A stretch of DNA of 64,000 nt from Citrifermentans bremense R1 (GCF_000426865.1 NZ_AUGE01000022.1:1-64000), one strand, 5' to 3'. Shown: positions 15,727 through 27,123, counted from the first letter of the stretch. The notes: generated by a model not told the origin, from the sequence alone. Numbers and translations are program-made.

Positions 15727-16293
15727 ATGAAGCGACGCATCAGCATCGTCATGCGCAGGAAGGTCGCGCTCAAGAGAAGGCTTACCCGCCTCCCGCGGAA
15801 GTGCCGGGCGCCCATCCGGGGGGTGCGCCCTCCGATGTCTTTCCGTTACGCCTTCTGGAGCCTCGTGAGCGCCGTTGCGGGCATCATGGCGATCTGCCAG
15901 ACCACCGCCATCTTGGGGCATCCCCTGCTGATCGGCTCTTTCGGAGCCTCGGCCGTGCTCCTTTTCGGCGCAACCGAGTCTCCTTTGGCCCAGCCGCGCA
16001 ACCTGGTCGGCGGGCACCTGCTATCCGCCATGGTGGCGGTGGTCGTGGTGGCTTTGGCAGGTTCGACGCCGGTGACCATGGCCATCGCCGTGGGTGTCTC
16101 GATCTTCGTGATGAATCTCACCCACACCACCCATCCCCCGGGAGGTGCCACAGCGCTCATCGGCGTTCAGGGTGCGGCAGGCCCAGGCTTCGTGCTGCTG
16201 CCGGTTCTCGCGGGGGCGCTGATACTCCTTGCCGTCGCCTGCTTTACCAACAACGTCGTCTATCATCGCTCCTATCCGAAGCATTGGCTTTAA
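15727..16293 (+). CDS. HPP-family membrane protein (possible nitrite transporter)
   Basis: A 188-residue protein. After a basic N-terminal 35 residues come about four membrane segments (FWSLVSAVAGIMAICQT; LLIGSFGASAVLLFGA; LLSAMVAVVVVALAG; VLLPVLAGALILLAVACF). The family signature THPPGGATALI is present. HPP proteins include plastid and cyanobacterial nitrite transporters; its place directly downstream of nrfA supports nitrite or ammonium movement here, which remains inference. The start follows TTGGAGGGAGCAACAG. It is separated from nrfA by a terminator and repeats, so it has its own promoter or depends on read-through. Confidence 0.8.
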   Translation: MKRRISIVMRRKVALKRRLTRLPRKCRAPIRGVRPPMSFRYAFWSLVSAVAGIMAICQTTAILGHPLLIGSFGASAVLLFGATESPLAQPRNLVGGHLLSAMVAVVVVALAGSTPVTMAIAVGVSIFVMNLTHTTHPPGGATALIGVQGAAGPGFVLLPVLAGALILLAVACFTNNVVYHRSYPKHWL

Positions 16294-16409
16294 TGGGGAG
16301 TGGAGATTAGTCCGCTGGAATCAAATGGCGCTTGCCTTACTGTGACGGCAATTGTTATCCTGCTTCGTCAGCAACAATTCCATTAATTAACCAGAGGTCT
16401 CCCACCTAG

Positions 16410-17642
16410 ATGAAACAGAGCACGCCGGTCAGATCCCCACTGCAGAGTCTTTGCCAAACGAACATCAAGGGGTGCACCAACTGCGGGAAGTGCGTCCGCG
16501 AGTGCGCCTTTCTGCGCAAATACGGCACCCCCAAGAAGATAGCCGCAGAGTTCGACCCGGCCGATTCCATGTCCTTGCACCGCGCCTTCGAGTGCAACCT
16601 CTGTGGGCTCTGTTCCGCGGTCTGCCCGGAGAAGCTCAACGTGGACGGCATGTTCCTGGAGATGCGGCGGGAGGCGGTGGACCGCGACCTGGTTGCGTAT
16701 CCGGAGCATAAACCCCTGCTCAATTACGAGAAGGTGGGGACCTCGCGGCGGTTCAGCCTCTACCGGCTCCCCGAGGGGTGCAAGACCATCTTCTTCCCCG
16801 GCTGCTCGCTGCCGGGGACGCGCCCGGACGCGGTGCACAACCTCTTGGCGCTCATGCACCAGGCGGACCCGACTGTAGGCGTGGTGTTCGACTGCTGCCT
16901 CAAGCCCTCCTATTCGCTGGGGCGCGAGCAGTACGTGAATTCGATGTTCGAGGAGATGAACGACTGGCTCCTGCGGCACGGGGTGCGGGAGGTGCTGGTT
17001 GCCTGCCCCAACTGCCAGGTGATGTTCGAGCGCCTGGGGCACGGGATGCGGGTGCGCACGGTATGGGAAGCCTTGGCCGAGTCGGGGCTGCAGCCGGAGC
17101 GGGTGGCGGGGACGGTCACGGTGCACGACCCTTGCGTGATCCGCAATTCAGAGCCGGTGCACCAGGCGGTGCGCACGCTTTTGGAGCGCCAGGGACTGGT
17201 GGTCGAAGAGATGAAGCATGCGGGGAAGAAGACGGTCTGCTGCGGCAAGGGGGGCGGGGTGAACCTGTTGAACCCCTCGCTGGCGGGGGAGTGGGGTGAG
17301 CTGCGCAAGAAGGAGGCGGACGGCAGGAGGGTGATCACCTACTGCGCCGGGTGCGTCCAGGCGCTGGAGCAGCACACCCCGACCAACCACCTGGTGGACC
17401 TGCTCTTCGCGCCGGCACAGACCCTGGCGGGCAAGAAGAAGGGGGCCAAAGCCCCCATCACCTACCTGAACCGGCTGCGTCTCAAGATGTCGTTCAAAAA
17501 GAAGAAGGGGAATGCGGTGTTGAGGGAGCGGAGCTTCGTCGCACAGCAGGCACTGAAAAAACGCAGGTGGAAGATCCCTTTCACGCAGATCCTTTGCGGG
17601 ATAGCCGCGGCCGCAGCCGGGATGCATTGGCTATCCCTCTGA
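16410..17642 (+). CDS. CCG-domain Fe-S oxidoreductase with C-terminal membrane segment
   Basis: A 410-residue protein of the HdrD/GlpC/LutA type. Two 4Fe-4S motifs lie near the N-terminus (CTNCGKCVRECAFL and CNLCGLCSAVCPEK). Two cysteine-rich CCG-type domains follow (FFPGCSLPG with FDCCLKPS, and HDPCVIRN with CCGKGGG and CAGCVQAL). The C-terminus is basic and ends in one hydrophobic segment (FTQILCGIAAAAAGMHWLSL), so the protein is probably membrane-tethered with soluble clusters in the cytoplasm. It may pass electrons between a quinone or thiol couple and a soluble carrier; substrate unknown. It follows the HPP gene by 116 bases, so a link to nitrite metabolism is only positional. Confidence 0.8.
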   Translation: MKQSTPVRSPLQSLCQTNIKGCTNCGKCVRECAFLRKYGTPKKIAAEFDPADSMSLHRAFECNLCGLCSAVCPEKLNVDGMFLEMRREAVDRDLVAYPEHKPLLNYEKVGTSRRFSLYRLPEGCKTIFFPGCSLPGTRPDAVHNLLALMHQADPTVGVVFDCCLKPSYSLGREQYVNSMFEEMNDWLLRHGVREVLVACPNCQVMFERLGHGMRVRTVWEALAESGLQPERVAGTVTVHDPCVIRNSEPVHQAVRTLLERQGLVVEEMKHAGKKTVCCGKGGGVNLLNPSLAGEWGELRKKEADGRRVITYCAGCVQALEQHTPTNHLVDLLFAPAQTLAGKKKGAKAPITYLNRLRLKMSFKKKKGNAVLRERSFVAQQALKKRRWKIPFTQILCGIAAAAAGMHWLSL

Positions 17643-17656
17643 CCTTAGACACGGCG

Positions 17657-19897
<2,241 letters not shown>

Positions 19898-19968
19898 GGT
19901 TGACCTCCGGGTGAAGATGGAGTGTACGGCGGCATTGCGCCGCGTCGTCAAGTGGGAACATCGCAAAG

Positions 19969-20050
19969 GGGACAGGCACCTGCGGAGCCAGTCCCCTGGC
20001 TGCGGTGTAGATCGTAAAGGGGACAGGCACCTTGCGGAGCCAGTCCCCCT
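19969..20050. repeat. Two copies of a GGGGACAGGC...GTCCCC hairpin repeat
   Basis: AAAGGGGACAGGCACC followed by GCGGAGCCAGTCCCC occurs twice (about 19967-20005 and 20013-20050). Each copy can fold through GGGGAC/GTCCCC and GGC/GCC. This is a dispersed intergenic repeat type; there is no coding potential. Confidence 0.7.
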
Positions 20051-20166
20051 GCGGCGGCAAGGATGCCGCGGACGGATTTCGTACGAGGTCTTACTTTAGC
20101 AGGTTTGACGTGGTGCGAGGAAGAAACCTTACAGCCGGGAAGGGGAGGAAAGTGGCGCCAATGCTG

Positions 20167-20736
20167 CTATCCCTGGCGGGAAGAGCGGCCTGCGTCGAGC
20201 ATGGAGAAGTACAGCTCCGAGTGCTTGTTAGGGGGGGAGGCGAGTATACCTTCCCTCATGTGGACCCTGCGCGGAGGGCGATTATCGGGGGGGGTGCCAT
20301 AGGAAGCGTCGGCCTGCAGGTACTCGTCGGTGATCAGTTTGAATTCATTGCGTGCCACCGCGAGAGTCACCTCGAAAACGCGGCAAATTAGGGGTTCTTT
20401 GAAGGTCCTGAGGAGGGTGGTGTAAAAACCGATGCTCCAGCGCTTATTAAGGAGGGCAAGGCGCAACTGGTCGAACAGCCTGTTTCCCGACGGCCCGTTC
20501 AGGTCCCATTCGACCCCAGGCTGGGGCTCTTGCTTTTGCTTGAGATCGCTGCACCAGGTCCCAGGATGCTGCCACAAAAGTGAGTCAATGTGCATGGATT
20601 CGTCCTGCGCCAGTTTTTCGAAGATCCGTTTGCCTGTCTGGTCGACTACCTCCAGAGCCGCCTGCCGGTAGATGTCGTAGCTTTTTTTCTCGATGATCAC
20701 CGCAAAACGCACCGCCTCCGCAATGAAGTCTCGCAT
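20167..20736 (-). CDS. Ferritin-like (rubrerythrin-related) protein, degenerate
   Basis: A 189-residue helical protein. The first helix pair resembles rubrerythrin diiron domains (FAVIIEKKSYDIYRQAA with a ligand Glu, then EKLAQDESMH with an ExxH). The second half should bring another ExxH, but the corresponding helix reads VTLAVARNEFKLI without the histidine, so the diiron site is probably incomplete. The C-terminus is proline- and arginine-rich. The start at 20736 follows AAAGGAAC; a longer in-frame start at 20808 lacks a binding site. An oxidative-stress or regulatory role is inferred from the family only. Confidence 0.65.
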   Translation of the reverse strand: MRDFIAEAVRFAVIIEKKSYDIYRQAALEVVDQTGKRIFEKLAQDESMHIDSLLWQHPGTWCSDLKQKQEPQPGVEWDLNGPSGNRLFDQLRLALLNKRWSIGFYTTLLRTFKEPLICRVFEVTLAVARNEFKLITDEYLQADASYGTPPDNRPPRRVHMREGILASPPNKHSELYFSMLDAGRSSRQG

Positions 20737-21014
20737 CTTACGTTCCTTTAAAGTCGTACCCCTCAAGGTCAGCCGCATGCACCTGTTTTGGTTACAACTT
20801 TTTAACATTCGCTATGGTAGCTTCACTGGTAATGGGAGTCAACTTGGTTAATATTAAAGGGGTGGTGGCGGGGCGGTCATGAGGCACATCCACCTGGCCG
20901 TTCATGTGCGAAGGCTGCGTCTCCTTCCAATGACAGACAAAATGCCCACTTTCGGCGCCGTGTGTGGTATGGTGGCCCGCTTGCAGCAATTCACGTAACA
21001 GAGGAACAGAGTAA

Positions 21015-21914
21015 ATGACAATCAAATGGTATCCGGGGCACATGAGCAAGGCCCTCGAGCAGATCTCCGAGCTGGTCCGCAAGATCGACGTGATCATAGA
21101 GGTGCTCGACGCCCGCCTTCCGTTCTCAAGTTCCAACCACCTGCTGGAGCAGGTGCGCCGGAACAAGCCCTGTATCAAGGTTTTGAACAAGAACGATCTG
21201 GCCGACCCCGCCGTCACCAGGGCGTGGGTGCAGCATTTCCAGAAGGCGTCCGGTGTGCGCGCCTTGCCGCTGGTGGCGAAGAACATCCCCGAGGTGAAGA
21301 ACCTCGTGAAGCTCATCAAGCAGGTTTGCCCCAACCGCGGCAACCCCGGCTACCCGATTCGAACCATGGTGGTCGGCATCCCCAACGTGGGGAAGTCGAC
21401 GCTGATTAACACCCTGGCGGGAAAATCGATCGCCAAGGTGGGGGACAAGCCGGCGGTGACGCTCAAGCCGCAGCAGATCGACTTGAGAAATGGAATACTG
21501 CTCTTCGACACCCCGGGGCTTCTTTGGCCAGTGATGGACGACCAGGGGGGTGCCTATCGGCTCGCGGCAAGCGGCGCCATAGGCGCCAATGCGCTCGACT
21601 ACACCAACGTCGGCGTCTTTGCCGCGGCCTACATGATGCGCCGCTATCCGGAGCTGCTCAAGGAGCGTTACAAGCTGGCGGAATTGCCGGAGTTGCCGTA
21701 CGAGGTGGTGGAGGCGGTGGGACGCTGCCTCGGCTGCCTCATGACCGGCGGCGTTGTCGACGTGCATCGGGCTGCGGAGACCTTTTTGAGGGAGTTGAGG
21801 GCCGGCAAGGCGGGGCGGATCAGCTTCGAGGAGCCCGGGACCGCGGCCGACATCGAGGCCGAACTGCTGAAGATGGCAGGGATCGACGAGCGGCCACAGG
21901 AGCAGATTTTCTGA
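21015..21914 (+). CDS. rbgA: Ribosome biogenesis GTPase RbgA (YlqF)
   Basis: A 299-residue circularly permuted GTPase that helps late assembly of the 50S subunit. The motifs come in permuted order: G4 NKND (residues 57-60 area), then G1 GIPNVGKST, G2/G3 with DTPG. The N-terminal WYPGHM is typical of YlqF. The C-terminal helical domain (AEAVGRCLG region, then RAGKAGRISFE) is present and the length is normal. The start follows AACAGAGGAACAGAG. It stands alone between the ferritin-like gene and the sensor kinase. Confidence 0.93.
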   Translation: MTIKWYPGHMSKALEQISELVRKIDVIIEVLDARLPFSSSNHLLEQVRRNKPCIKVLNKNDLADPAVTRAWVQHFQKASGVRALPLVAKNIPEVKNLVKLIKQVCPNRGNPGYPIRTMVVGIPNVGKSTLINTLAGKSIAKVGDKPAVTLKPQQIDLRNGILLFDTPGLLWPVMDDQGGAYRLAASGAIGANALDYTNVGVFAAAYMMRRYPELLKERYKLAELPELPYEVVEAVGRCLGCLMTGGVVDVHRAAETFLRELRAGKAGRISFEEPGTAADIEAELLKMAGIDERPQEQIF

Positions 21915-21987
21915 TCAGCCGCCAGCCGCCATCCACCAGCTCTCCTCCCTCCGGAGGGGGGAGGTCGGGAGGGGGAAGATCACCACT

Positions 21988-23784
21988 ATGGGAAAACTCC
22001 GTCAATCCGTATCCCTCTTCTTTGCCTGCTATATCTTGCCGCGCTGCCGGCGGCGGCCGCCTCTGCTCGTCATAGCCCAACTGCTCCTTTGGGCCCTGCT
22101 CGCCGTCCCCGTCTGCGGCGCAGCCGAATCGGCGGCCGGCGTGAAGACGGTCATCGTCGGCGGCGACCGCGACTACCCCCCTTACGAATTCATCGACACA
22201 TCGGGCCATCCTGCCGGCTACAACGTCGACCTCACCCGGGCCATAGCCGAGGTCATGGGGATGAAGGTCGAGTTCCGCCTAGGCGGCTGGGCCGGGATGC
22301 GCAGCGCCCTGCAAAGCGGGCAGGTGGACGTGCTGCAGGGAATGTCGTACTCGATGGAGCGCTCCTCGGAAGTCGACTTCTCCGTCCCCCACACCGTCGT
22401 CAACCATGCTGTCTTCGCCCGCAAGGAATCCCCTTACCTCGCCTCCCTCACCGATCTGAAGGGGAAGACGGTGGCGGTGCACCGCGGCGGGATCATGCAC
22501 GACTACCTGGTCCGGCAAGGGGTGGGGGCTAAGCTGAACCTCACCGACACCCCGGCCGACGCCCTCAGGATGGTCGCTTCCGGCCGGGCCGAGTTCGCCG
22601 TGGTCGCCATCGTTCCCGGGATGTACATGATCCGGGAGCTGAAGCTATCCAACCTGGTCCCGGTGCTGCGCAACGTCGCCACCCATCGCTACTGCTATGC
22701 GGTCAAGAAGGGGAACGCCGAGCTTTTGTCGCGCTTCAACGAGGGGCTGGCGATACTGAAGAAGACCGGCCAGTACGACGCCATTCACAACCGGTGGCTG
22801 GGGGTCGTGGAACCGCAGTTGATAGACTGGTGGACCTTCGCGAAATATGCGGCGGTCGTGGTGGTGCCGCTGGTGCTCCTTCTGGGGGGCTTCGCCCTTT
22901 GGTCCCGCACCTTGCACCGGCAGGTCGCCCTGCGCACGGCGGACCTCACCCGGGAGATCGCCGAAAGGCGCCAGGTGGAGGAAGAACTGCGCCTGAACCA
23001 GCAGCAACTGGTGCAGGCGGACAAGATGGCGGCCCTGGGGGTGCTGGTTTCCGGCGTCGCCCATGAGATCAACAACCCGACCGGGGTCATCCTGCTGGAG
23101 GTCCCGATCCTGAAGCGGTTCCATGGCGACGCCGTGAAGATCCTGGAGCGCTACTACGAGGAAAACGGCGACTTCACCTGCGGCGGGCTCCCCTATTCAC
23201 GGATGCGCCAGGAGATCCCCCGGTCCCTGGATAAGATCCAGGACGCCGGCAAGCGCATAAAAAGGATCGTCGCCGACCTGAAAGATTTTGCCCGCCGGGA
23301 TGAAACGGATTGCAACGAGATCCTGGACCTGAACGCGGCGGCTAAGGCCGCGGTACGCCTGGTCGAGCCGACCATACACAAGGCCACCACCCGCTTCAGC
23401 GCGGAGTACCGCAAGTCGCTGCCGCGCATCCGGGGGAACCGCCAGCGCATCGAGCAGGTGCTGGTCAACCTGATCCTGAATGCCTGCCAGGCGCTTCCCG
23501 ACCCGGAGCGGGCCATCGAGCTGACGACCTGGCATGACGCCTTCCGGGATCAGGTGGTCCTACGGCTGCGTGACGAGGGGACCGGCATTGCCCCGGAGCA
23601 CCTGTCGCGCCTGACCGATCCGTTTTTCACCACGAAGCAGGACCAGGGGGGGACCGGCCTTGGGCTTTCCGTCTCGGCGGGGATAGTCAAGGAGCATGGC
23701 GGAACCCTGCAATTCGAGTCCAGCGGGGAGGGGACCACGGTTACCCTCACCCTACCGGTGTACCACGAGGAGAACAACGGATGA
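21988..23784 (+). CDS. Hybrid solute-binding / sensor histidine kinase
   Basis: A 598-residue protein. A signal sequence or anchor (about 25-45) is followed by a type 3 solute-binding domain (SBP_bac_3, about 53-270; GDRDYPPYEFID, DLTRAIAEVMGM, LKGKTVAVHRGG). Then come a membrane segment (YAAVVVVPLVLLLGGFALWS), a coiled coil, HisKA with VAHEINNP (His359) and a HATPase with GTGIAPEH and GGTGLGLSVSAGIV. The ligand is therefore captured in the periplasm by the kinase itself, as in BvgS-type sensors; a small carboxylate or amino acid is likely. It overlaps the next gene by four bases and forms a two-component pair with it. Confidence 0.88.
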   Translation: MGKLRQSVSLFFACYILPRCRRRPPLLVIAQLLLWALLAVPVCGAAESAAGVKTVIVGGDRDYPPYEFIDTSGHPAGYNVDLTRAIAEVMGMKVEFRLGGWAGMRSALQSGQVDVLQGMSYSMERSSEVDFSVPHTVVNHAVFARKESPYLASLTDLKGKTVAVHRGGIMHDYLVRQGVGAKLNLTDTPADALRMVASGRAEFAVVAIVPGMYMIRELKLSNLVPVLRNVATHRYCYAVKKGNAELLSRFNEGLAILKKTGQYDAIHNRWLGVVEPQLIDWWTFAKYAAVVVVPLVLLLGGFALWSRTLHRQVALRTADLTREIAERRQVEEELRLNQQQLVQADKMAALGVLVSGVAHEINNPTGVILLEVPILKRFHGDAVKILERYYEENGDFTCGGLPYSRMRQEIPRSLDKIQDAGKRIKRIVADLKDFARRDETDCNEILDLNAAAKAAVRLVEPTIHKATTRFSAEYRKSLPRIRGNRQRIEQVLVNLILNACQALPDPERAIELTTWHDAFRDQVVLRLRDEGTGIAPEHLSRLTDPFFTTKQDQGGTGLGLSVSAGIVKEHGGTLQFESSGEGTTVTLTLPVYHEENNG

Positions 23785-25196
23785 GCGAGAACGTCTATCC
23801 CGGTTTTGGAATCCTGCTGGTAGACGACGAGCCGGACTGGCTCGGTTCGTTGGCGCTGACCCTGGAGACCTACGGCGGGATCAACAACATCAAGACCTGC
23901 AGCGACAGCCGCGAGGTGCTCTCCCTCCTGGAAGAGGGGGGGATCGGGCTGGTGCTGCTCGATATGACCATGCCGCACCTCTCCGGCGAGGAGGTGCTGA
24001 AGCAGATAGCGGAGCAGCACCCGGAGATCGCCGTCATCGTGGTGAGCGGGCTGAACCAGGTGGAGACCGCTGTGCGATGCATGAAACTCGGAGCCTTCGA
24101 CTATTGCGTGAAGACGGACGAGGCGGACCGCATCGTGGGGGGCGTGCTGCGCGCCATACGGATGGTCGAGATGAGAAGCGAGTTCCAGGAGGTTTCCAGC
24201 CGCCTCATCTCGCGTGAACTCTCCCATCCCGAAGCGTTTTCCTCCATCGTCACCGCGGACCGCTCGATGCTGGACATCTTCTCCTACGTCGAGGCGGTGG
24301 CCAAGAGCCCCCAGCCCCTTTTGATCACGGGGGAGAGCGGAGTGGGAAAGGAATTGATCGCCCAGGCTGCGCACCGCTTGAGCGGCTGCCGAGGCAAGCT
24401 CATCACGGTGAACGTGGCGGGACTGGACGACACCGTCTTCGCCGACACCCTCTTTGGGCACGTGCGGGGCGCCTTCACCGGCGCCGACCAGGCCCGGCGC
24501 GGGATGGTTGAGGAGGCGGCGGACGGCACCCTGTTCCTGGACGAGATCGGCGACCTTTCCATCCCGTCCCAGGTGAAGCTTTTGCGCCTGTTGCAGGAGC
24601 GCGAGTATTTTCCACTGGGGTGCGATCTTCCCAAGCGCCTGAGGGCGAGGGTCATCGTCGCCACCCACCAGAACCTTTCCGCCAAGGAGAGCGCCGGCTC
24701 CTTCCGCCGGGATCTCTACTACCGGCTGCGCACCCACCGGGTGCAGATCCCTCCCCTGAGGGAGCGCCGCGGCGACATCGCGCTTTTGCTGGAACATTTT
24801 CTGGCGGAGGCCGCCGAGACGCTGGGGAAAAAGAAGCCGACGCCGCCCAAGGGGCTGGCCCAGTTCCTTGGCACCTACAGCTTTCCCGGCAATGTCCGCG
24901 AGCTCAAAGCCATGGTCTTCGATGCGGTCAGCGTGCACCGGGATCGCATGCTCTCCATGGACAGCTTCGTCAAGGCAGTGGACTCGGCCCAGGCCGAGGC
25001 TGGACCCATGCAAGCCGCAGCACCGAAACAAAACCCATTCTCCGGGTTCGACGAACTACCGACCTTCAGCGACGCCGCCGCGTTCCTGGTCCAGGAGGCG
25101 CTGGACCGCGCCAACGGCAACCAGACCCTGGCGGCGAGGCTTCTGGGGATCTCGCAACCCGCCCTCAGCAAGCGGCTGAAGATGCGCCACGGCTAG
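23781..25196 (+). CDS. NtrC-family response regulator (REC-AAA-Fis)
   Basis: A 471-residue regulator: receiver with phospho-acceptor Asp61 (LVLLDMTMP), AAA+ ATPase with Walker A GESGVGKE and the sigma-54 loop GAFTGA, and a Fis-type helix-turn-helix at the C-terminus (QTLAARLLGISQPALSKRLK). It is translationally coupled to the kinase (ATGA). Downstream lie tandem palindromes and a sigma-54 promoter ahead of a Dcu transporter, so that transporter is the likely target, analogous to DctBD control of C4-dicarboxylate uptake. Confidence 0.9.
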   Translation: MSENVYPGFGILLVDDEPDWLGSLALTLETYGGINNIKTCSDSREVLSLLEEGGIGLVLLDMTMPHLSGEEVLKQIAEQHPEIAVIVVSGLNQVETAVRCMKLGAFDYCVKTDEADRIVGGVLRAIRMVEMRSEFQEVSSRLISRELSHPEAFSSIVTADRSMLDIFSYVEAVAKSPQPLLITGESGVGKELIAQAAHRLSGCRGKLITVNVAGLDDTVFADTLFGHVRGAFTGADQARRGMVEEAADGTLFLDEIGDLSIPSQVKLLRLLQEREYFPLGCDLPKRLRARVIVATHQNLSAKESAGSFRRDLYYRLRTHRVQIPPLRERRGDIALLLEHFLAEAAETLGKKKPTPPKGLAQFLGTYSFPGNVRELKAMVFDAVSVHRDRMLSMDSFVKAVDSAQAEAGPMQAAAPKQNPFSGFDELPTFSDAAAFLVQEALDRANGNQTLAARLLGISQPALSKRLKMRHG

Positions 25197-25418
25197 CTCC
25201 TCGTAACAGTCTCCTATTCGGCTCCCATTCGATTGCCGTCGGTTATCTCTGCTCTAGCTCCCACTTTTCCTGTCACCTCCCCCTCCCGCCTTCGCGGCCC
25301 GAAGCGCTACGGCGCGCAGGCCCGTCAAGGGAGGGGGGGCTATTGTCCCCGCCATCCGAAATAAGCCCTGCGAAATATTCCATGGATCCTCGCCGCTTTT
25401 ACTGGCTAATTAACTGCC

Positions 25419-25452
25419 ATAACCTGTGGTTATAATGATAATCCGCGGTTAT
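25419..25452. promoter_or_regulatory. Tandem palindromes, likely enhancer sites for the Dcu promoter
   Basis: ATAACC-TGT-GGTTAT (25419-25433) and ATAATC-CGC-GGTTAT (25438-25452) are 15-base palindromes with centres 19 bases apart, so nearly two helical turns. A third half-site GGTTAT lies near 25518. They stand about 150-180 bases before the sigma-54 promoter at 25601. The rest of the 25197-25687 gap shows only a GC-rich stretch with CGGCCCGAAGCGC-type repeats and no gene. Confidence 0.6.
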
Positions 25453-25600
25453 AGGTATGGATAACTTGCTGGAATCACATCCTTTCGCCTCCGGTGCGCT
25501 CTTATTCCATTACTGAAGGTTATAACTGTTCCTAGTGCCACGGAAGCCGGATTTGACTATTAACATCAGGAAACCAGTAAGTTAGTTGAACCGTGGGTTT

Positions 25601-25616
25601 TGGCATCATGCCTGCT
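25601..25616 (+). promoter_or_regulatory. Sigma-54 promoter of the Dcu transporter gene
   Basis: TGGCATCATGCCTGCT has GG and GC ten bases apart. It lies 72 bases before the ATG at 25688. Confidence 0.7.
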
Positions 25617-25687
25617 CTAGGAAGGTTAGAAAATGAAGCGAGACGCAGCGGCGCTCGCTAAAGCTAACCCCGAAAGAGGAGGTCGTC

Positions 25688-27019
25688 ATGGCAGCGATGT
25701 TTTGGATCCAGTTCGTGCTAGTGCTGGGAGCAGTGTTGATAGGTATCCGCAGAGGCGGAGTGGCCCTGGGGTTAATCGGCGGGCTAGGCGTCACGGTGCT
25801 GGTGCTCGGGTTCCGCAGTGTCCCTTCCGAGCCCCCGATAGCCGTGATGCTTATCATCCTCGCGGTGGTGACGGCGTCGGCGACCCTGCAGGTGGCGGGG
25901 GGGCTGGACTACCTGGTGCAACTGACCGAGAAGCTTTTGCGCGCCCATCCCAAGTACGTCACCATCCTCGCGCCTTTGTCCACCTTCTTCCTTACCGTAT
26001 GTTGCGGCACCGGCCATGCCGTGTACGCGCTGCTTCCGGTCATCTCCGACGTGGCCCTGAAGACGAAGATCCGCCCCGAGCGCCCGATGGCGATCTCCAG
26101 CGTCGCCTCGCAGATGGGCATCACTGCAAGCCCGGTGGCTGCCGCCGTCACCTTCTTCCTCGGCTTCGCCGCCAAGGCGGGGCACCCCGTCACCCTCATC
26201 GACATCATCTCCGTCACCATGCCTGCCGGCATCATCGGCGTGCTGGCAGCCGCCGCCTGGAGCTTCAATCGCGGCAAGGACCTCGACAAGGACCCGGAGT
26301 TCCAGGCCCGTCTCGAGGATCCGGAATTCCGCAAGGGGCTTGACGGTGAAGTGACCACACTCGGCATGAAGATCTCCACCACCGCCAAGGTTTCCGTGGC
26401 CCTGTTCTTCGCCGGCGTGGGCAGCATCATCCTTATCGCCAGCTGTCCCTGGATTCTCCCCTTGACCGCTGAAGGCAAACCAATCGCCATGACCACCGTG
26501 GTCCAGTTCGTCATGCTTGCCTTCGGCGCCTTCATCATGTTCAGCGGCAACGTAAAGGCCAAGGAAATAGCCCACTCCAGCGTCTTCACCGCCGGTATGA
26601 TCGCGGTTGTCTCCATCTTCGGGATCGCCTGGATGAGCGATACCTTCATCACCGCCAACAAGAAGTTCCTGGTAGACAACATCGGCGTCATGGTGAAGAT
26701 GGCTCCCTGGACCTTCGCCATCGCCACCTTCTGCATCTCCGCCTTCGTCAAAAGCCAGGCGGCGACCTTGGCCATCACGCTTCCCCTGGGGCTCGCCCTC
26801 GGGCTTCCGGTACCGCTGCTGCTCGGTCTGATGCCTGCAAGCTACGCCTACTTCTTCTTCGCCTTCTACCCCAGTGACCTGGCCGCCATCAACATGGACC
26901 GCACCGGCACGACCAGGATTGGGAAGTACCTACTGAATCACAGCTTCATGATTCCCGGGCTGATCGGCGTCAGCGTCTCGACCGTCGTCGCCTACGCCAT
27001 CTCGCAAGTCCTTCTCTAA
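25688..27019 (+). CDS. Anaerobic C4-dicarboxylate transporter, Dcu family
   Basis: A 443-residue polytopic inner-membrane protein with about 10-12 hydrophobic segments. The sequence pattern is that of DcuA/DcuB (FRSVPSEPPIAVMLIILAV, TGHAVYALLPVISDVALK, ERPMAISSVASQMGI, FYPSDLAAINMDRTGTTRIGKYLLNHSFM), and the length equals the family's usual 430-446. It should exchange fumarate, malate, aspartate or succinate, supporting fumarate respiration or dicarboxylate uptake. DcuA and DcuB cannot be told apart by eye. The start follows GAGGAGGTCGTC. A two-component system and sigma-54 promoter lie directly upstream, and a terminator follows. Confidence 0.9.
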   Translation: MAAMFWIQFVLVLGAVLIGIRRGGVALGLIGGLGVTVLVLGFRSVPSEPPIAVMLIILAVVTASATLQVAGGLDYLVQLTEKLLRAHPKYVTILAPLSTFFLTVCCGTGHAVYALLPVISDVALKTKIRPERPMAISSVASQMGITASPVAAAVTFFLGFAAKAGHPVTLIDIISVTMPAGIIGVLAAAAWSFNRGKDLDKDPEFQARLEDPEFRKGLDGEVTTLGMKISTTAKVSVALFFAGVGSIILIASCPWILPLTAEGKPIAMTTVVQFVMLAFGAFIMFSGNVKAKEIAHSSVFTAGMIAVVSIFGIAWMSDTFITANKKFLVDNIGVMVKMAPWTFAIATFCISAFVKSQAATLAITLPLGLALGLPVPLLLGLMPASYAYFFFAFYPSDLAAINMDRTGTTRIGKYLLNHSFMIPGLIGVSVSTVVAYAISQVLL

Positions 27020-27085
27020 ACCCGCTTCACAGGGATGAAGGGGATGGAAGGGATATAAAAAAAGCTAAAAGATAAACGGAAATGG

Positions 27086-27123
27086 GAAAAGGGTCCTGGC
27101 GGAATATGCCGGGACCCTTTTTG
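27086..27123 (+). terminator. Rho-independent terminator after the Dcu gene
   Basis: AAAAGGGTCC...GGGACCCTTTT hairpin (AAAAGGGTCCTGGC with GCCGGGACCCTTTT around GGAATAT). It lies 66 bases after the stop. The following 90 bases contain short GAACTTTGAACGTAGAACG-like tandem units. Confidence 0.8.
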
